Of a stretch of DNA of 64,000 bases, positions 8,953-19,236 are shown in pieces. Position numbers and translations under genes: made by a program. How positions within the stretch are numbered: position 1 is the stretch's first letter; the number at the start of each line of letters is the position of its first letter. The notes below the pieces were generated by a model, which ran no database searches, was not told the DNA's origin, and saw only the letters and a list, made by a program, of their open reading frames with translations. This DNA comes from Candidatus Saganbacteria bacterium (GTDB lineage: Bacteria > Margulisbacteria > WOR-1 > XYC2-FULL-46-14 > XYC2-FULL-37-10): positions 1 to 64,000 of the forward strand of contig JACRPL010000008.1 in NCBI GenBank assembly GCA_016223245.1, given 5' to 3'.

Positions 8953-9024
8953 ATGGCAAAAATAAAAGCGATAATCGGACGAGAAGGATTGGACTCGAGA
9001 GGAAACTCTCAGGAAAGAGAATAA
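8953..9024 (+). pseudogene. Duplicated 5' end of enolase, now a 23-codon mini-ORF
   Basis: The first ~52 bases repeat the start of eno at 9910 with three mismatches up to that point, two of them at third codon positions. The frame reads [18 protein letters not shown] then SQERE and a TAA, against [18 protein letters not shown] in the intact gene. It keeps its own ribosome-binding site (GAAAGGG at 8938-8944). The stop lies 2 nt before the ATG of the inserted gene, so the truncated enolase start now works as a translated leader for it. This is best read as the left boundary of an insertion at the 5' end of eno. Confidence 0.85.
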
Positions 9025-9026
9025 GC

Positions 9027-11184
<2,158 letters not shown>

Positions 11185-11240
11185 CCTCACCCCCTGTCCC
11201 CCTCTCTACGAAGTAGAATAGAAGCCCGACTATTTCCATT
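11185..11240. repeat. Degenerate C-rich repeat between eno and yqeY (family B-like)
   Basis: CCTCACCCCCTGTCCCCCTCTCTACGAAGTAGAATAG-type sequence (11185-11221) follows the eno stop directly. It resembles half of the CCCCCTT/AAGGGGG palindromic family found elsewhere in the window, with a small TAC-GAA-GTA hairpin. No clear terminator is present in this convergent gap. Confidence 0.5.
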
Positions 11241-11690
11241 TTATTTTAAAAGCTCACGGACAAATTGATTGACGATCTTGCCGTCGATGCCGGGATGCTT
11301 TGCCGACACGGCTTTCATGACACTGCCCATATCTTTGATAGTTGTGGCGCCCAATTCGGATATTGCGGCAATAACCGTGTTTTTTATTTCTTCAGGTGAG
11401 AGCTGTTTTGGAAGATATTCTAAAACGATCTCGTTCTCTCTGGTTGATTTTGAAGCATCCTGTACGCGGCCGACTTTATTGGCTTCAACGGCCGCTTCCG
11501 TTAATTCTTTCGAATATTTTGAGACGATCTTTATGACTTCAGCGTCTGTTAGTTCTCCTCGCGCATTGACATAAAGCACTTTGCTTTTCATCATGCGGAG
11601 GACGGAGAGGCGGAATTCATCCCGCACTTTCATTGCCTTCATGAGATCAGAGTTTATTTTAGCTAATAGTTCGCTTTTTGTCTCGGTCAT
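11241..11690 (-). CDS. yqeY: YqeY/GatB tail-like protein
   Basis: 149 residues, the normal size of YqeY-family proteins, which share the helical tail domain of the GatB subunit of tRNA-dependent amidotransferases. Typical sequence: LKMKVRDEFRLSVLRMMKS-like N-terminus, YSKELTEAAVEANKVGR, YLPKQLSPEEI and a C-terminal GKIVNQFVRELL. The family is widely conserved but its exact function is unclear, probably tRNA-linked. It starts 5 bp after the stop of the MNT gene on the same strand, so it is likely co-transcribed with the HEPN/MNT pair. Confidence 0.9.
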   Translation of the reverse strand: MTETKSELLAKINSDLMKAMKVRDEFRLSVLRMMKSKVLYVNARGELTDAEVIKIVSKYSKELTEAAVEANKVGRVQDASKSTRENEIVLEYLPKQLSPEEIKNTVIAAISELGATTIKDMGSVMKAVSAKHPGIDGKIVNQFVRELLK

Positions 11691-11695
11691 GACTA

Positions 11696-12028
11696 TTAAC
11701 CCCTATACACTATTTTGCCGTTTTTTTGTATTTCGCTTAAAAAATCTAGTTTCGATGCGGATAGTACTTCTTTTGGCGTAAACCCGATCGCCTCGATCTC
11801 GGTTGTTTTTGCTTTCCATGCGAGCTTCCCTAAAAAAACAAGCCGATCGAAAAACCCCTGGTTTTTAAATGAATCGGATATTATGGCAAGATCAATATCG
11901 CTCCATTGTTTTTGGGATCCTTTTGCATAGGAGCCGAAAAGAATGGCTTCCTTGATATCGATCGCCTTTCCAGCTTCGGCGATAAACCGGTTGATTATAT
12001 TTATAGCTTTAGATTTTCTATAAACCAT
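11696..12028 (-). CDS. MNT-type minimal nucleotidyltransferase (antitoxin of a HEPN/MNT pair)
   Basis: 110 residues with the nucleotidyltransferase signature GSYAKGSxxxxSDIDLAI (Gly32-Ser33, Asp44, Asp46), the minimal Pol-beta fold. In HEPN/MNT systems the MNT enzyme neutralises the HEPN RNase, in characterised cases by AMPylating it. The gene overlaps the end of the HEPN gene by 28 bp and is downstream of it, the standard order. A later start is possible but would cut the N-terminal helix. Confidence 0.9.
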   Translation of the reverse strand: MVYRKSKAINIINRFIAEAGKAIDIKEAILFGSYAKGSQKQWSDIDLAIISDSFKNQGFFDRLVFLGKLAWKAKTTEIEAIGFTPKEVLSASKLDFLSEIQKNGKIVYRG

Positions 12029-12399
12029 TTGTAAATCCTTTTTGCGTTCTCGTATATGCCTTCCGCTTTTTTAAGATTTTTGATATTTACCGCTTCCTTG
12101 TAAGTTGGATATCTTGTGGCAATGTAGTATTTATCGGTTTCAATGAGCTTGTCTAGAATATCCTGCGGCGGGGTTAATTCCAAAAGCTGGCAGAGCCGTT
12201 CAAGCTTATGGAGATAAGGCGGTATTTCTTTATGTATTTTTACATATCCCGCCTTGAGGCATTTTTCCAGAGCCTGCTGGCAGATGAACGCGCACCATGT
12301 GTACCTATGCGCATCAAGCAAAGCTTTCGCGGATTTTAGGTCTTCTTTTGAAAAATCAAGCCAATATTCCGCGAGCTCTTCGGGATTTTTTGTCATCAT
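12001..12399 (-). CDS. HEPN-domain protein (toxin partner of MNT)
   Basis: 132 residues, all-helical, with the HEPN pattern WLDFSKEDLKSAKALLDAHRYTWCAFICQQALEKCLKA (read in pieces across ~13-50) and a later ATRYPTYKE. Catalytically active HEPN RNases carry an R-x4-6-H motif; I do not see a clear one, so activity is uncertain. ATG codons lie at 12399 and 12396. A TATAAT (12415-12410) ends 10 nt upstream with no Shine-Dalgarno sequence, consistent with an almost leaderless transcript for the HEPN-MNT-yqeY unit. Confidence 0.85.
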   Translation of the reverse strand: MMTKNPEELAEYWLDFSKEDLKSAKALLDAHRYTWCAFICQQALEKCLKAGYVKIHKEIPPYLHKLERLCQLLELTPPQDILDKLIETDKYYIATRYPTYKEAVNIKNLKKAEGIYENAKRIYKWFIENLKL

Positions 12400-12435
12400 A
12401 TTACAAGCAATTATACAATGTTTAACAGTAAATAT

Positions 12436-14112
12436 CTATGTTTTTCTAAAGTAAATAAGTTGTGATGCGTTACCCCCGCCATTAGCCGGACTTTCGGCCT
12501 TAACATCTACCTTGAAATATGAATATGCTGCAGTTGTTGGAGTAAAGATATATGTATATGTCGGCCCAAAAGTTGCATCGGAACTGGATATTAGAGTTGA
12601 AGCAGCAGGCCTTAATGCGCCCGCTTGTATCAAAACCGCACCTGTTGCATCGTAATAATTGATCCCGTCAAGGTTATAGTTCATGCCTGTTATTGGGTTT
12701 CCCGCGTCATCGCGCGGGACCGTCCAAGTAAATGTGACGGAAGTCCCTTCAAACGTGAATTTGTTCGAGTTGAGCTGGTATACATTCAAATTTAAAGCAG
12801 AGCCTTCCTTTGTGGTATATGCGCCGCCGGTAGTATATTTATACGAGGTAAGCCTTGGGATGGAGTGGAATACGTAATTTATTGTAGATATGAATTCTTG
12901 CGTGGTGCCGCTTGTCGATGTCACTCTGAATTTAATGATATCCCCAGCTTCGGGGGTGCCGACAGGGATCACATGGACTGTCCACCTGTCGTTGTTCGTA
13001 CCTTTATATAATTTATAAGAATTGGCGCTCCATAATGTGCCGCTGCTGCCAGCCGGCCCGTCGCCCGAAATTGTCGCGGTTCCGATCCAGGCGGGACCAT
13101 CAATGACGCGGATTTCCGAAAAATCGTTCGCCGTGTAACCTGTTGCCATGACGACTTCGATCGCCATATTTGTTTTAGCGCCTACAGAAACCGAGCTTGA
13201 GTTGACCGCGCCGCTAATATAGGTTGGGTATTCTTCGTAAATTAACGGGAGATTCGAAAAGGCATTAGTATTACTGACGCCCGCAACCTTTACTTCAACT
13301 GCCCCTGTTTTTCTCGGGGTGCTGTCAAGCCCATCGACAGAGCCGTCGCCATCGTCATCAACATCGATGACATCGGGTATCCCGTCGCTGTCTTCATCGA
13401 CAGCGTCTTTTAATGTGCCAGTAAAAGCGGCTTCTCCGGTCCCTCGCCCCAATATTCCCGCACCGACAGGAATAAAAGTTTCGGTGCTTTTCTTTGTCGC
13501 AGTGCTTCCGGTATCCAGTTTAGTTGACGCAATTTCCGCCGTCGGGACCGCGGCGCCTTTTGCGCTCTCGTAAACAATTTTTCCAAGATCGATCGGCCCG
13601 CCTGTTGATTCCGGGGTTATAGCCATGTATACGCTAGTGGCTGTTCCTCCAAAAGAAACAGGCGCCACGAATTTTTTGCCGCTGTCTATTAGTTCCAGGT
13701 AAAAAGATTCGCCCGAAGGGACCGATATCGAAAATGCCCCATCGGTTGCGGCAGTTGTTGTATCAGGGAAATAGACTTTTTTATCGACAGTACCAACAGC
13801 TACGACCGTATAACCCGAAAGAGGAGCGGTCGGGTCAGCCATGATCCTGACGCCTGACGCCAACGAACTTAAGGCTGATGTCCTTACAGCGCCGGAATAT
13901 ATATTTCCTTTAATTGAAACAGCCGATGATGTAGTGCCGGCGATCGTTGTGGTCGTAGTTGACGATGTGGTAGTTGTCGTTGTGGCAGCAGTTGTGGACT
14001 GCGTGGTACCGCATCCAGCAATTAGCGTTACTGCAAATCCCAATGACGCAAACCTGCCTGCCGGCAGGCAGGTCCCAATGACCAACAATGAAATAATTAT
14101 ATTATTTTTCAT
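12436..14112 (-). CDS. Lipoprotein with poly-Thr linker and EF-hand-like calcium loops
   Basis: 558 residues. The signal peptide ends in a lipobox (LIAGC), and the hydrophobic core before it (SLLVIGTCLPAGRFASLG) is encoded by the family A composite repeat at 14042-14090. After the Cys comes a Thr-rich linker (~36-60), then carboxypeptidase-like and beta-sandwich segments. Around residues 235-265 lies a DxDxDG-type stretch (DEDSDGIPDVIDVDDDGDG) of thrombospondin type 3/EF-hand style, likely Ca2+-binding. It is probably anchored to the inner leaflet of the outer membrane or exposed at the surface; the function is unknown. A promoter (14136-14164) with a short leader containing GGGGGG drives it, diverging from the 14223 gene. 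Confidence 0.75.
   Translation of the reverse strand: MKNNIIISLLVIGTCLPAGRFASLGFAVTLIAGCGTTQSTTAATTTTTTSSTTTTTIAGTTSSAVSIKGNIYSGAVRTSALSSLASGVRIMADPTAPLSGYTVVAVGTVDKKVYFPDTTTAATDGAFSISVPSGESFYLELIDSGKKFVAPVSFGGTATSVYMAITPESTGGPIDLGKIVYESAKGAAVPTAEIASTKLDTGSTATKKSTETFIPVGAGILGRGTGEAAFTGTLKDAVDEDSDGIPDVIDVDDDGDGSVDGLDSTPRKTGAVEVKVAGVSNTNAFSNLPLIYEEYPTYISGAVNSSSVSVGAKTNMAIEVVMATGYTANDFSEIRVIDGPAWIGTATISGDGPAGSSGTLWSANSYKLYKGTNNDRWTVHVIPVGTPEAGDIIKFRVTSTSGTTQEFISTINYVFHSIPRLTSYKYTTGGAYTTKEGSALNLNVYQLNSNKFTFEGTSVTFTWTVPRDDAGNPITGMNYNLDGINYYDATGAVLIQAGALRPAASTLISSSDATFGPTYTYIFTPTTAAYSYFKVDVKAESPANGGGNASQLIYFRKT
14042..14090. repeat. Family A composite repeat inside a lipoprotein signal peptide
   Basis: The palindrome CCTGCCTGCCGGCAGGCAGG at 14053-14072 has the same flanking arms as the intergenic copy at 8873-8921, in the opposite orientation. 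Read on the minus strand it supplies about 16 residues of the lipoprotein's hydrophobic signal core without breaking the frame. Confidence 0.9.
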
Positions 14113-14135
14113 GTCCCCCCCATTAATATATTGGA

Positions 14136-14164
14136 ATGATAGTTTTTGGGGAGATAATTGTCAA
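14136..14164 (-). promoter_or_regulatory. Promoter of the 12436-14112 lipoprotein gene
   Basis: On the minus strand: consensus TTGACA (14164-14159), a 17-bp spacer and TATCAT (14141-14136). The start codon lies 23 nt further, leaving a short leader with a G-rich ribosome-binding sequence. The -35 box is only 6 bp from the -35 of the plus-strand promoter, so the two polymerases compete for one site. Confidence 0.75.
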
Positions 14165-14170
14165 GAGCGT

Positions 14171-14199
14171 TTGAAATTTATTATGCCGTGTATTATACT
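14171..14199 (+). promoter_or_regulatory. Promoter of the 14223 envelope genes
   Basis: TTGAAA (14171-14176), a 17-bp spacer and TATACT (14194-14199). The transcript would have a leader of ~17 nt with AAGGAGG (14212-14218), a proper Shine-Dalgarno sequence. Confidence 0.7.
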
Positions 14200-14222
14200 G
14201 CTTGGTACTTCAAGGAGGTTCT

Positions 14223-14837
14223 ATGATAAAAAAGACCTTAGCGGCGTTTTTTATTACTGTTCTTGTATTTGCCACCCAATCCTTTGCGGCATTCCATAAT
14301 TTATTCTTGGAACAAAACCAAAAAGATATAAGTTATTTCGTGCTTCCGCATCTTTCGGGTGGGACGACGGCATCCTCAATTAATTTTGATTATTCGCCGG
14401 AAAAAGACAGGAGCGCCGAGATATTTATTATGGGGCTCAACAGCCTGTTAGGCTTCAGTCCTAATTCCGTAACCCAGATTGGATTGCTTGGGAAACAAAA
14501 ATTGCTGACTGGAGGAAGCTTTTTTTTCTCCGGCATAATCGGTATGGGCGGCCTTTATACTCCGCAATCAGGCTTTGGAATGGCCGGGAACCTGGGCGGA
14601 GCTCTTGGATATGCGGTTACGCCCGGCATTAAGATCTCTATTCCAGTTGTCGCTTCTATATTCAAGGACGGAGGATTGATCGATTATTCGGCCGGCCTTT
14701 CGCTTTCGATTCCCGGGCAAGGTAATAAGGAGATCGTTGTTGGCGCAAAAGGGACGGCTATGATCGTTTTAACCTCAAGTCTTGCCGCCCTTCAAAATTC
14801 GCTGTTTGGCCTTGCCGGGTTCCGCGCATACTTCTAG
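14223..14837 (+). CDS. Small secreted, probably outer-membrane protein
   Basis: 204 residues from the ATG at 14223, set by AAGGAGG at 14212-14218; the longer frame from 14202 has no such site. A signal peptide (IKKTLAAFFITVLVFATQSFA) is followed by a Gly/aromatic-rich sequence with alternating strands (GLLGKQKLLTGGSFFFSGIIGMGGLY and similar), typical of a small barrel or Gly-rich envelope protein. It ends 10 bp before the next gene's start, with an AGGAGGG site in between, so the two form an operon. No family recognised. Confidence 0.65.
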   Translation: MIKKTLAAFFITVLVFATQSFAAFHNLFLEQNQKDISYFVLPHLSGGTTASSINFDYSPEKDRSAEIFIMGLNSLLGFSPNSVTQIGLLGKQKLLTGGSFFFSGIIGMGGLYTPQSGFGMAGNLGGALGYAVTPGIKISIPVVASIFKDGGLIDYSAGLSLSIPGQGNKEIVVGAKGTAMIVLTSSLAALQNSLFGLAGFRAYF

Positions 14838-14847
14838 GAGGGAAATA

Positions 14848-15834
14848 ATGGGAAATAAATTCAGTAATATTAGGATTTTATGGCTTGTGCTTGCGATTTG
14901 TTTTGGATTTGGGATTTTGATTTTTGGATTTATGAATATCGGCTGCAGTTCGATCCAGTCGTTCTTAAACCAGGCGAATACAGATATGAAGAGCTCGACT
15001 TTTTCGGCCCTTGCGGCTCTCGGATTGAAAACTACAGGCATTGTAACTGTAGGAGGCGCATCCTATTGGGGTGTAACGCCTTCCAAGATCACCGGAAAAG
15101 TTGCAACTGTTTTTTTTCCCATAAACAATACCGAAGATGAAGGGGTTGTAGTTTTCGGCTTTTATCGTCCTGACCTTGCGACAAGTCTGACGGAACTCAA
15201 GGATTTTGACCTGTCCCAGACTACAAGGTTAAAAGGCATAATGAGCAAAAAGCCCGGCTATATTGGAGGGCCCGCATCAATGATACTTATGATGTACGGG
15301 TATTTCAACGTCTACTTCAACCAAGGGTCGCCTGAAGCCGAGCGCGTGTTAAGGTATGCCTATGCTACAACAGGCGATTATACCAAAGGCGATATATTAT
15401 TAAAAAATTCGACAACAGGAAACTTTGAATGGCTTAATTCGTCGACGGGATCGCTTGATTCAACCCGCCCGTCATCGCCTGTTGCAAATTCGACGATCAA
15501 GAATTGGACCGATTCAACGCATCCGACAATGGTATTTTTCCCTCTTTTAGCAAAGGTCACTCCTGAAGCGGCAACTTTTACCGCCGCATTGATCGATAAT
15601 AACAATTTGACGATCACTTTGGACTTTAATTATGCGAATTCACTTTTGTTCGATGGCGTTACGACCGAAGCGCAATTCAATAGTTTGGCCCCGCGGGACC
15701 TTATAGGCAAGTCTTCCAGTTCAACTTGGACCGACAGGTGTTTTATGAGGCAGATGAGGACTGCATGGAATGGGCCTTCAACAACAGACCCCGGGGTTTA
15801 TGTGACAGTAAGCGTTGAAGCGACGCCAAGATAA
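14848..15834 (+). CDS. Putative lipoprotein or anchored protein of unknown function
   Basis: 328 residues from the ATG at 14848, preceded by AGGAGGG (14837-14843). The N-terminus has a long hydrophobic segment ending FMNIGCSS; the Cys looks like a lipidation site, but the -3 residue is Asn, so the lipobox is not canonical. The segment is encoded by a low-complexity GGATTTGGGATTTTGATTTT-type run resembling the repeat debris at 47245-47300. The rest is a mixed alpha/beta sequence without a known motif. It is co-transcribed with the 14223 gene and converges on the isocitrate dehydrogenase gene with a 1-bp gap. Confidence 0.6.
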   Translation: MGNKFSNIRILWLVLAICFGFGILIFGFMNIGCSSIQSFLNQANTDMKSSTFSALAALGLKTTGIVTVGGASYWGVTPSKITGKVATVFFPINNTEDEGVVVFGFYRPDLATSLTELKDFDLSQTTRLKGIMSKKPGYIGGPASMILMMYGYFNVYFNQGSPEAERVLRYAYATTGDYTKGDILLKNSTTGNFEWLNSSTGSLDSTRPSSPVANSTIKNWTDSTHPTMVFFPLLAKVTPEAATFTAALIDNNNLTITLDFNYANSLLFDGVTTEAQFNSLAPRDLIGKSSSSTWTDRCFMRQMRTAWNGPSTTDPGVYVTVSVEATPR

Positions 15835-15835
15835 T

Positions 15836-16915
15836 TTATAAAGCCGCTATTATCGCGTCGGCCATTTTGGAGGTTGAAACCGCTGACTTGTCGTTTCGAT
15901 CAGGCTTTAGATCATAGGTAACGCTCTTTCCTTCGGCTATTACTTTTTCTACAGCTTTTTCCAATCTCTTTGCCGCATCTTTTTCACCGATATAATCGAG
16001 CATTAGTACAGCTGAAAGTATCATTGCTGTTGGGTTGACTTTGTTCTGTCCCGCGTATTTCGGGGCTGATCCGTGTATCGCTTCAAATACCGCGATCCCA
16101 TTGCCAAGATTTGCCCCGGGCGCTATGCCTAATCCGCCGATAAGACCGGCGCAAAGGTCGGAGAGGATATCTCCGTATAGATTCGGCAAGCATAATACAT
16201 CATATAGTTCAGGTTTCTGCACCAACTGCATGCACATGTTGTCGATCAATCTTTCTTCGTATTCGATCTTGCCCGCGTATTCTTTGGCAACTTCGCGGGC
16301 AGAGGCAAAGAATAGGCCGTCAGTATATTTCATAATGTTAGCTTTAGAAATAGCTGTTACTTTCTTTCTATTATTCTTGACCGCGTATTCGAACGCGTAT
16401 TTTGCAATTCTTTTAGAATTGGTTGCCGATATTGGTTTGATCGAAATGCCGGAATCTTTTAAGATATTTTTTTTCGAAAGCTTTTCAATTTCCGAAATTA
16501 AAGCCTTAGTTTCAGGTTTCCCTTCTTCGAACTCTATCCCCGCATAAAGGTCTTCGGTGTTTTCACGTACAACAACGAGATCGATGTCGGCAAACCTTGA
16601 TCTGACGCCTTTAAACGATTTGCATGGCCTCAAGCACGCGTAAAGGTCAAGTTCTTTTCTTATGGCGACGTTTACACTTCGAAATCCTGTCCCAATAGGG
16701 GTCGTTAGCGGACCTTTAAGGGCGATCTTGTTTTTTCTTATAGATTCAAGTGTTTCTTTTGGGAGAGGGGTTTTGTATTTTGAAATGATGTCAGCGCCTG
16801 CTTCAACGATTTCCCAATCGATCTTAACGCCTGTCGCGTCAACGCAGCGCCTAGCGGCGCCTGATACTTCAGGGCCTATGCCGTCTCCCGGGATCAAGCT
16901 TATTTTGTAGGCCAT
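15836..16915 (-). CDS. Isocitrate dehydrogenase, NAD-type (isocitrate/isopropylmalate dehydrogenase family)
   Basis: 359 residues. The family start [11 protein letters not shown] is followed by [21 protein letters not shown], whose SxNxxxR pattern is the isocitrate-binding form rather than isopropylmalate, and [10 protein letters not shown]. The metal site is in [19 protein letters not shown] and the cofactor region in [24 protein letters not shown] (split over ~255-280). It oxidatively decarboxylates isocitrate to 2-oxoglutarate, giving precursor for glutamate. NAD versus NADP use cannot be settled by eye. It follows the DUF2283 gene by 2 bp and is probably transcribed with the DUF4258/DUF2283 pair. 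Confidence 0.9.
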   Translation of the reverse strand: MAYKISLIPGDGIGPEVSGAARRCVDATGVKIDWEIVEAGADIISKYKTPLPKETLESIRKNKIALKGPLTTPIGTGFRSVNVAIRKELDLYACLRPCKSFKGVRSRFADIDLVVVRENTEDLYAGIEFEEGKPETKALISEIEKLSKKNILKDSGISIKPISATNSKRIAKYAFEYAVKNNRKKVTAISKANIMKYTDGLFFASAREVAKEYAGKIEYEERLIDNMCMQLVQKPELYDVLCLPNLYGDILSDLCAGLIGGLGIAPGANLGNGIAVFEAIHGSAPKYAGQNKVNPTAMILSAVLMLDYIGEKDAAKRLEKAVEKVIAEGKSVTYDLKPDRNDKSAVSTSKMADAIIAAL

Positions 16916-16917
16916 AG

Positions 16918-17151
16918 TTATTTTGATGCCTTTTTTGTATTTGGCCTTAAAATTTCAAAATTGATGCTTAATAATTTGCTTTTTGGGGCCGGCAGGTTTT
17001 TTGAAGCATCTAATATCTCAATTCCAATGACCTTTCCCGACCTATTATAATCAAGGATGATCCCATCTTTGGTTTCATCGCTTTCAAAATATGGTGAATC
17101 ATTGAAACGTATGTACATTGCGTCCAGTTTTTCGTCATAATTTATTTTCAT
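16918..17151 (-). CDS. DUF2283 protein (first pair)
   Basis: 77 residues with the DUF2283 pattern: N-terminal [12 protein letters not shown] and central [18 protein letters not shown]. It overlaps the DUF4258 gene by 17 bp. Genes of these two families are commonly paired like toxin-antitoxin modules, with DUF2283 as the likely partner/antitoxin; this is inference from arrangement. A paralogous pair lies at 43637-44133. Confidence 0.85.
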   Translation of the reverse strand: MKINYDEKLDAMYIRFNDSPYFESDETKDGIILDYNRSGKVIGIEILDASKNLPAPKSKLLSINFEILRPNTKKASK

Positions 17152-17410
17152 TCAACTCCCCCTCCCAATATTTTTCAATTTTTGTTGTCCTATAAGCCGT
17201 AATGACCAAAAAATCATGCCCTTCTTTCACATAAACCACTCGATATAGAAATTTTATCTTCGAACGGAAAATGATTTTTTGAGCTATTTTTCGCCCTTTT
17301 GTTTTGGCGGAAACCAGTTGATCGGGTTTGTTTATAACACTTTCAATATCCTTAAGCGACAAATCCCTTTCATTTAGCTGCCGGTCCGCATGCAATGATA
17401 ACTTTATCAC
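17135..17410 (-). CDS. DUF4258 protein, RelE-like candidate toxin (first pair)
   Basis: 91 residues: SLHADRQLNERDLSLKDIESVI, then a beta-rich half (IIFRSKIKFLYRVVYVKEGHDFLVITAYRT), the size and fold order of DUF4258/RelE-like proteins. The start is a GTG at 17410-17408. The -10 box TATAAT ends 6 nt before it and there is no Shine-Dalgarno sequence, so a leaderless GTG start is predicted. It is first in the unit DUF4258-DUF2283-isocitrate dehydrogenase. Confidence 0.8.
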   Translation of the reverse strand: MIKLSLHADRQLNERDLSLKDIESVINKPDQLVSAKTKGRKIAQKIIFRSKIKFLYRVVYVKEGHDFLVITAYRTTKIEKYWEGELNENKL

Positions 17411-17416
17411 AAATTG

Positions 17417-17445
17417 ATTATAAATCTTTTTGATGATAAAATCAA
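17417..17445 (-). promoter_or_regulatory. Leaderless-type promoter of the DUF4258/DUF2283/IDH unit
   Basis: Minus strand: TTGATT (17445-17440), 17-bp spacer, TATAAT (17422-17417), then 6 nt to the GTG. Transcription would begin at or next to the start codon. Confidence 0.7.
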
Positions 17446-17478
17446 ATCACCCCCACTTGCCTTACTGTGTTCGGCATT

Positions 17479-17504
17479 CTCCCTCTTATAAGGGGGGGAG
17501 GGGG
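17479..17504. repeat. Family B palindromic repeat providing the ddl ribosome-binding sequence
   Basis: CTCCCTCTTATAAGGGGGGGAGGGGG-type inverted repeat. Its G-rich right arm ends 8 nt before the ddl ATG at 17512 and is the only Shine-Dalgarno-like sequence there. Confidence 0.7.
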
Positions 17505-17511
17505 TTTAGAT

Positions 17512-18447
17512 ATGGAAAAAGATCTCAAAAAATTAAAAATAGCAGTTCTTTGCGGAGGCCGGTCTGGCGAGAGAGAAGTATCATTGCGTTCCGGCAAGCG
17601 CGTTTTTGAATCTCTAAAGAACCAAGGGTTCAATGTCATCCAATCCGATATCGATGACGATCTCGTGTCGCGACTCAAAAAAAACAAGATCGATGTCGCA
17701 TATCTTGTTCTTCATGGAAAATACGGCGAAGACGGAACTATCCAAGGGTTATTGGAAATAACGCAGATCCCTTATACGGGGTCTGGAGTTTTAGCATCTG
17801 CGCTTGCGATAAATAAAGTGGCGTCAAAAAGGATTTTCCAAGCGATCGGTATCCCAACCCCCAAATTCATCGAAGTCGATCCGCAAGCCGACTTAAAAAA
17901 TGAGGCAGGAAAAATTTCCGGCATTTTCGCTTATCCTTTAGTCGTGAAGCCATTGAGCGAAGGTTCAAGCTTAGGCGTCACGATTGTGAAAAAAGAAGAC
18001 GATCTTGAAAAAATATTAAAAGAAACGATCAAAAAACATGGCAACGCTTTCGTCGAAGAATTCATCAAAGGCAAAGAAGTCACAGTTGGAATTCTGGGGA
18101 ATGAAGCCTTGCCAATACTTGAGCTTGTGCCAAAGTCTGAGTTCTATGATTTTAAGGCGAAGTATACCGAGGGAGGGACCGAGTTTATATTGCCCGCACG
18201 GTTATCCCCGCAGCTTGCGAAAAAAGTCCAAGAAATTGCTTTAACCGCGCATCGCGCGTTAGGATGCAGAGCAGTGTCCAGGGTTGATATGATAATCGGG
18301 GCCGACAACGTCCCATATGTCCATGATGTTAATACTATCCCAGGGATGACTGAAAACTCCGATCTTCCCGCAGAAGCAAAGCATATCGGGTTAACTTTTG
18401 ATGAACTCGTCGTAAAAATCCTCGAGATATCGTTAAATGCGGAATAG
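17512..18447 (+). CDS. ddl: D-alanine--D-alanine ligase
   Basis: 311 residues, ATP-grasp enzyme joining two D-Ala for the peptidoglycan stem peptide. Typical segments: VLCGGRSGEREVSLRSG, HGKYGEDGTIQGLLE, PYTGSGVLASALAINK, PLVVKPLSEGSSLGV, VEEFIKGKEVTVGIL, and the metal-binding end VHDVNTIPGMTENSDLP. The ATG at 17512 is chosen over a GTG at 17467 because homologues begin here. It overlaps ftsQ by 11 bp and opens the ddl-ftsQ-ftsZ division cluster; murB/murC are not directly upstream. Confidence 0.95.
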   Translation: MEKDLKKLKIAVLCGGRSGEREVSLRSGKRVFESLKNQGFNVIQSDIDDDLVSRLKKNKIDVAYLVLHGKYGEDGTIQGLLEITQIPYTGSGVLASALAINKVASKRIFQAIGIPTPKFIEVDPQADLKNEAGKISGIFAYPLVVKPLSEGSSLGVTIVKKEDDLEKILKETIKKHGNAFVEEFIKGKEVTVGILGNEALPILELVPKSEFYDFKAKYTEGGTEFILPARLSPQLAKKVQEIALTAHRALGCRAVSRVDMIIGADNVPYVHDVNTIPGMTENSDLPAEAKHIGLTFDELVVKILEISLNAE

Positions 18448-19204
18448 GCCGAAGAAAAAAACCAAAAAAAGAAGCAGGATGATCCTAAGAATGCTATTGC
18501 TTGCTTTATTTCTTGGCGCCATATTGACTTTGATCGCGCTCCTGCCGGTTTTTAAGCTTGAAGAAGTCCAAATATCCGGCACACGCCTTCTTCTGCCGGA
18601 AGAAGTGATACGCGAAGCAAAGGTCCCGCTCGGCGGCAGCATCTTTTTTACAAGCCTTTTAAACGCCAAAAAGAATCTCTCAAGAATCGCTATAGTAAAG
18701 AAATTAAGATTCAAAAGGGTCCCACCGTCAAAAATATTAATTGTGATAGAAGAGCGGAAAGAAGCCGTGATATGCGTCCTAAAAAATAAGCAGTCCCTTA
18801 TTTTAGACAAGGACGGCGTGGTGTTGAACCCGCAAATTGCTTCAAACTCTGCCATAGAGTTCCCCGACATCACCAATCTTCCTGTCATGAACGGCCTTGA
18901 TGAAGCCTGGCTTGAACAAGGCAGGTACATCCGCTCGGATGTGGGTCGCGATGTCCTCAAATTGCTGGCGGAATTTGAAACTTTCATCGCCCCTCAAAAA
19001 TTGCAGATCGATGTTGCCGACCTGAACGACATAAAATTGCTCGTTGACGACATTTTAAGGGTCAGGATAGGGTCGGTCCAGGATCTCAATTTAAAAATGC
19101 GGAACTTCGAGGCTATTTATTCGAAGAACAGGGACCGTAAGAACGAAATTGAGTATATAGATGTCAGCTCGTATTCCTTTCCAGCGGTCAAATACAAGCA
19201 TTGA
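18437..19204 (+). CDS. ftsQ: FtsQ/DivIB-type cell division protein
   Basis: 255 residues: basic cytoplasmic N-terminus (MRNRPKKKTKKRSR), one transmembrane helix (~16-38), then a POTRA domain starting LEEVQISGTRLLLPEEVIREA and the FtsQ beta domain (VIEERKEAVICVLKN, LILDKDGVVLN). It links early and late divisome proteins at midcell. Sequence conservation is low in this family, so the call rests on topology, POTRA pattern and position between ddl and ftsZ. The start overlaps the ddl end by 11 bp. Confidence 0.9.
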   Translation: MRNRPKKKTKKRSRMILRMLLLALFLGAILTLIALLPVFKLEEVQISGTRLLLPEEVIREAKVPLGGSIFFTSLLNAKKNLSRIAIVKKLRFKRVPPSKILIVIEERKEAVICVLKNKQSLILDKDGVVLNPQIASNSAIEFPDITNLPVMNGLDEAWLEQGRYIRSDVGRDVLKLLAEFETFIAPQKLQIDVADLNDIKLLVDDILRVRIGSVQDLNLKMRNFEAIYSKNRDRKNEIEYIDVSSYSFPAVKYKH

Positions 19205-19230
19205 CATTTAAAGTTTGGATAGGGTAAAAT
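19201..19230 (+). promoter_or_regulatory. Leaderless-type promoter of ftsZ
   Basis: TTGACA (19201-19206), overlapping the ftsQ stop, an 18-bp spacer, then TAAAAT (19225-19230). The first ATG is 6 nt downstream, where transcription should begin. No Shine-Dalgarno sequence is present. Confidence 0.65.
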
Positions 19231-19236
19231 GGCGTC

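Noticed and set aside
11241-12399. HEPN/MNT block as a third insertion flanked by gene-end copies
   Set aside because: I found no duplicated yqeY or lipoprotein gene end around it.
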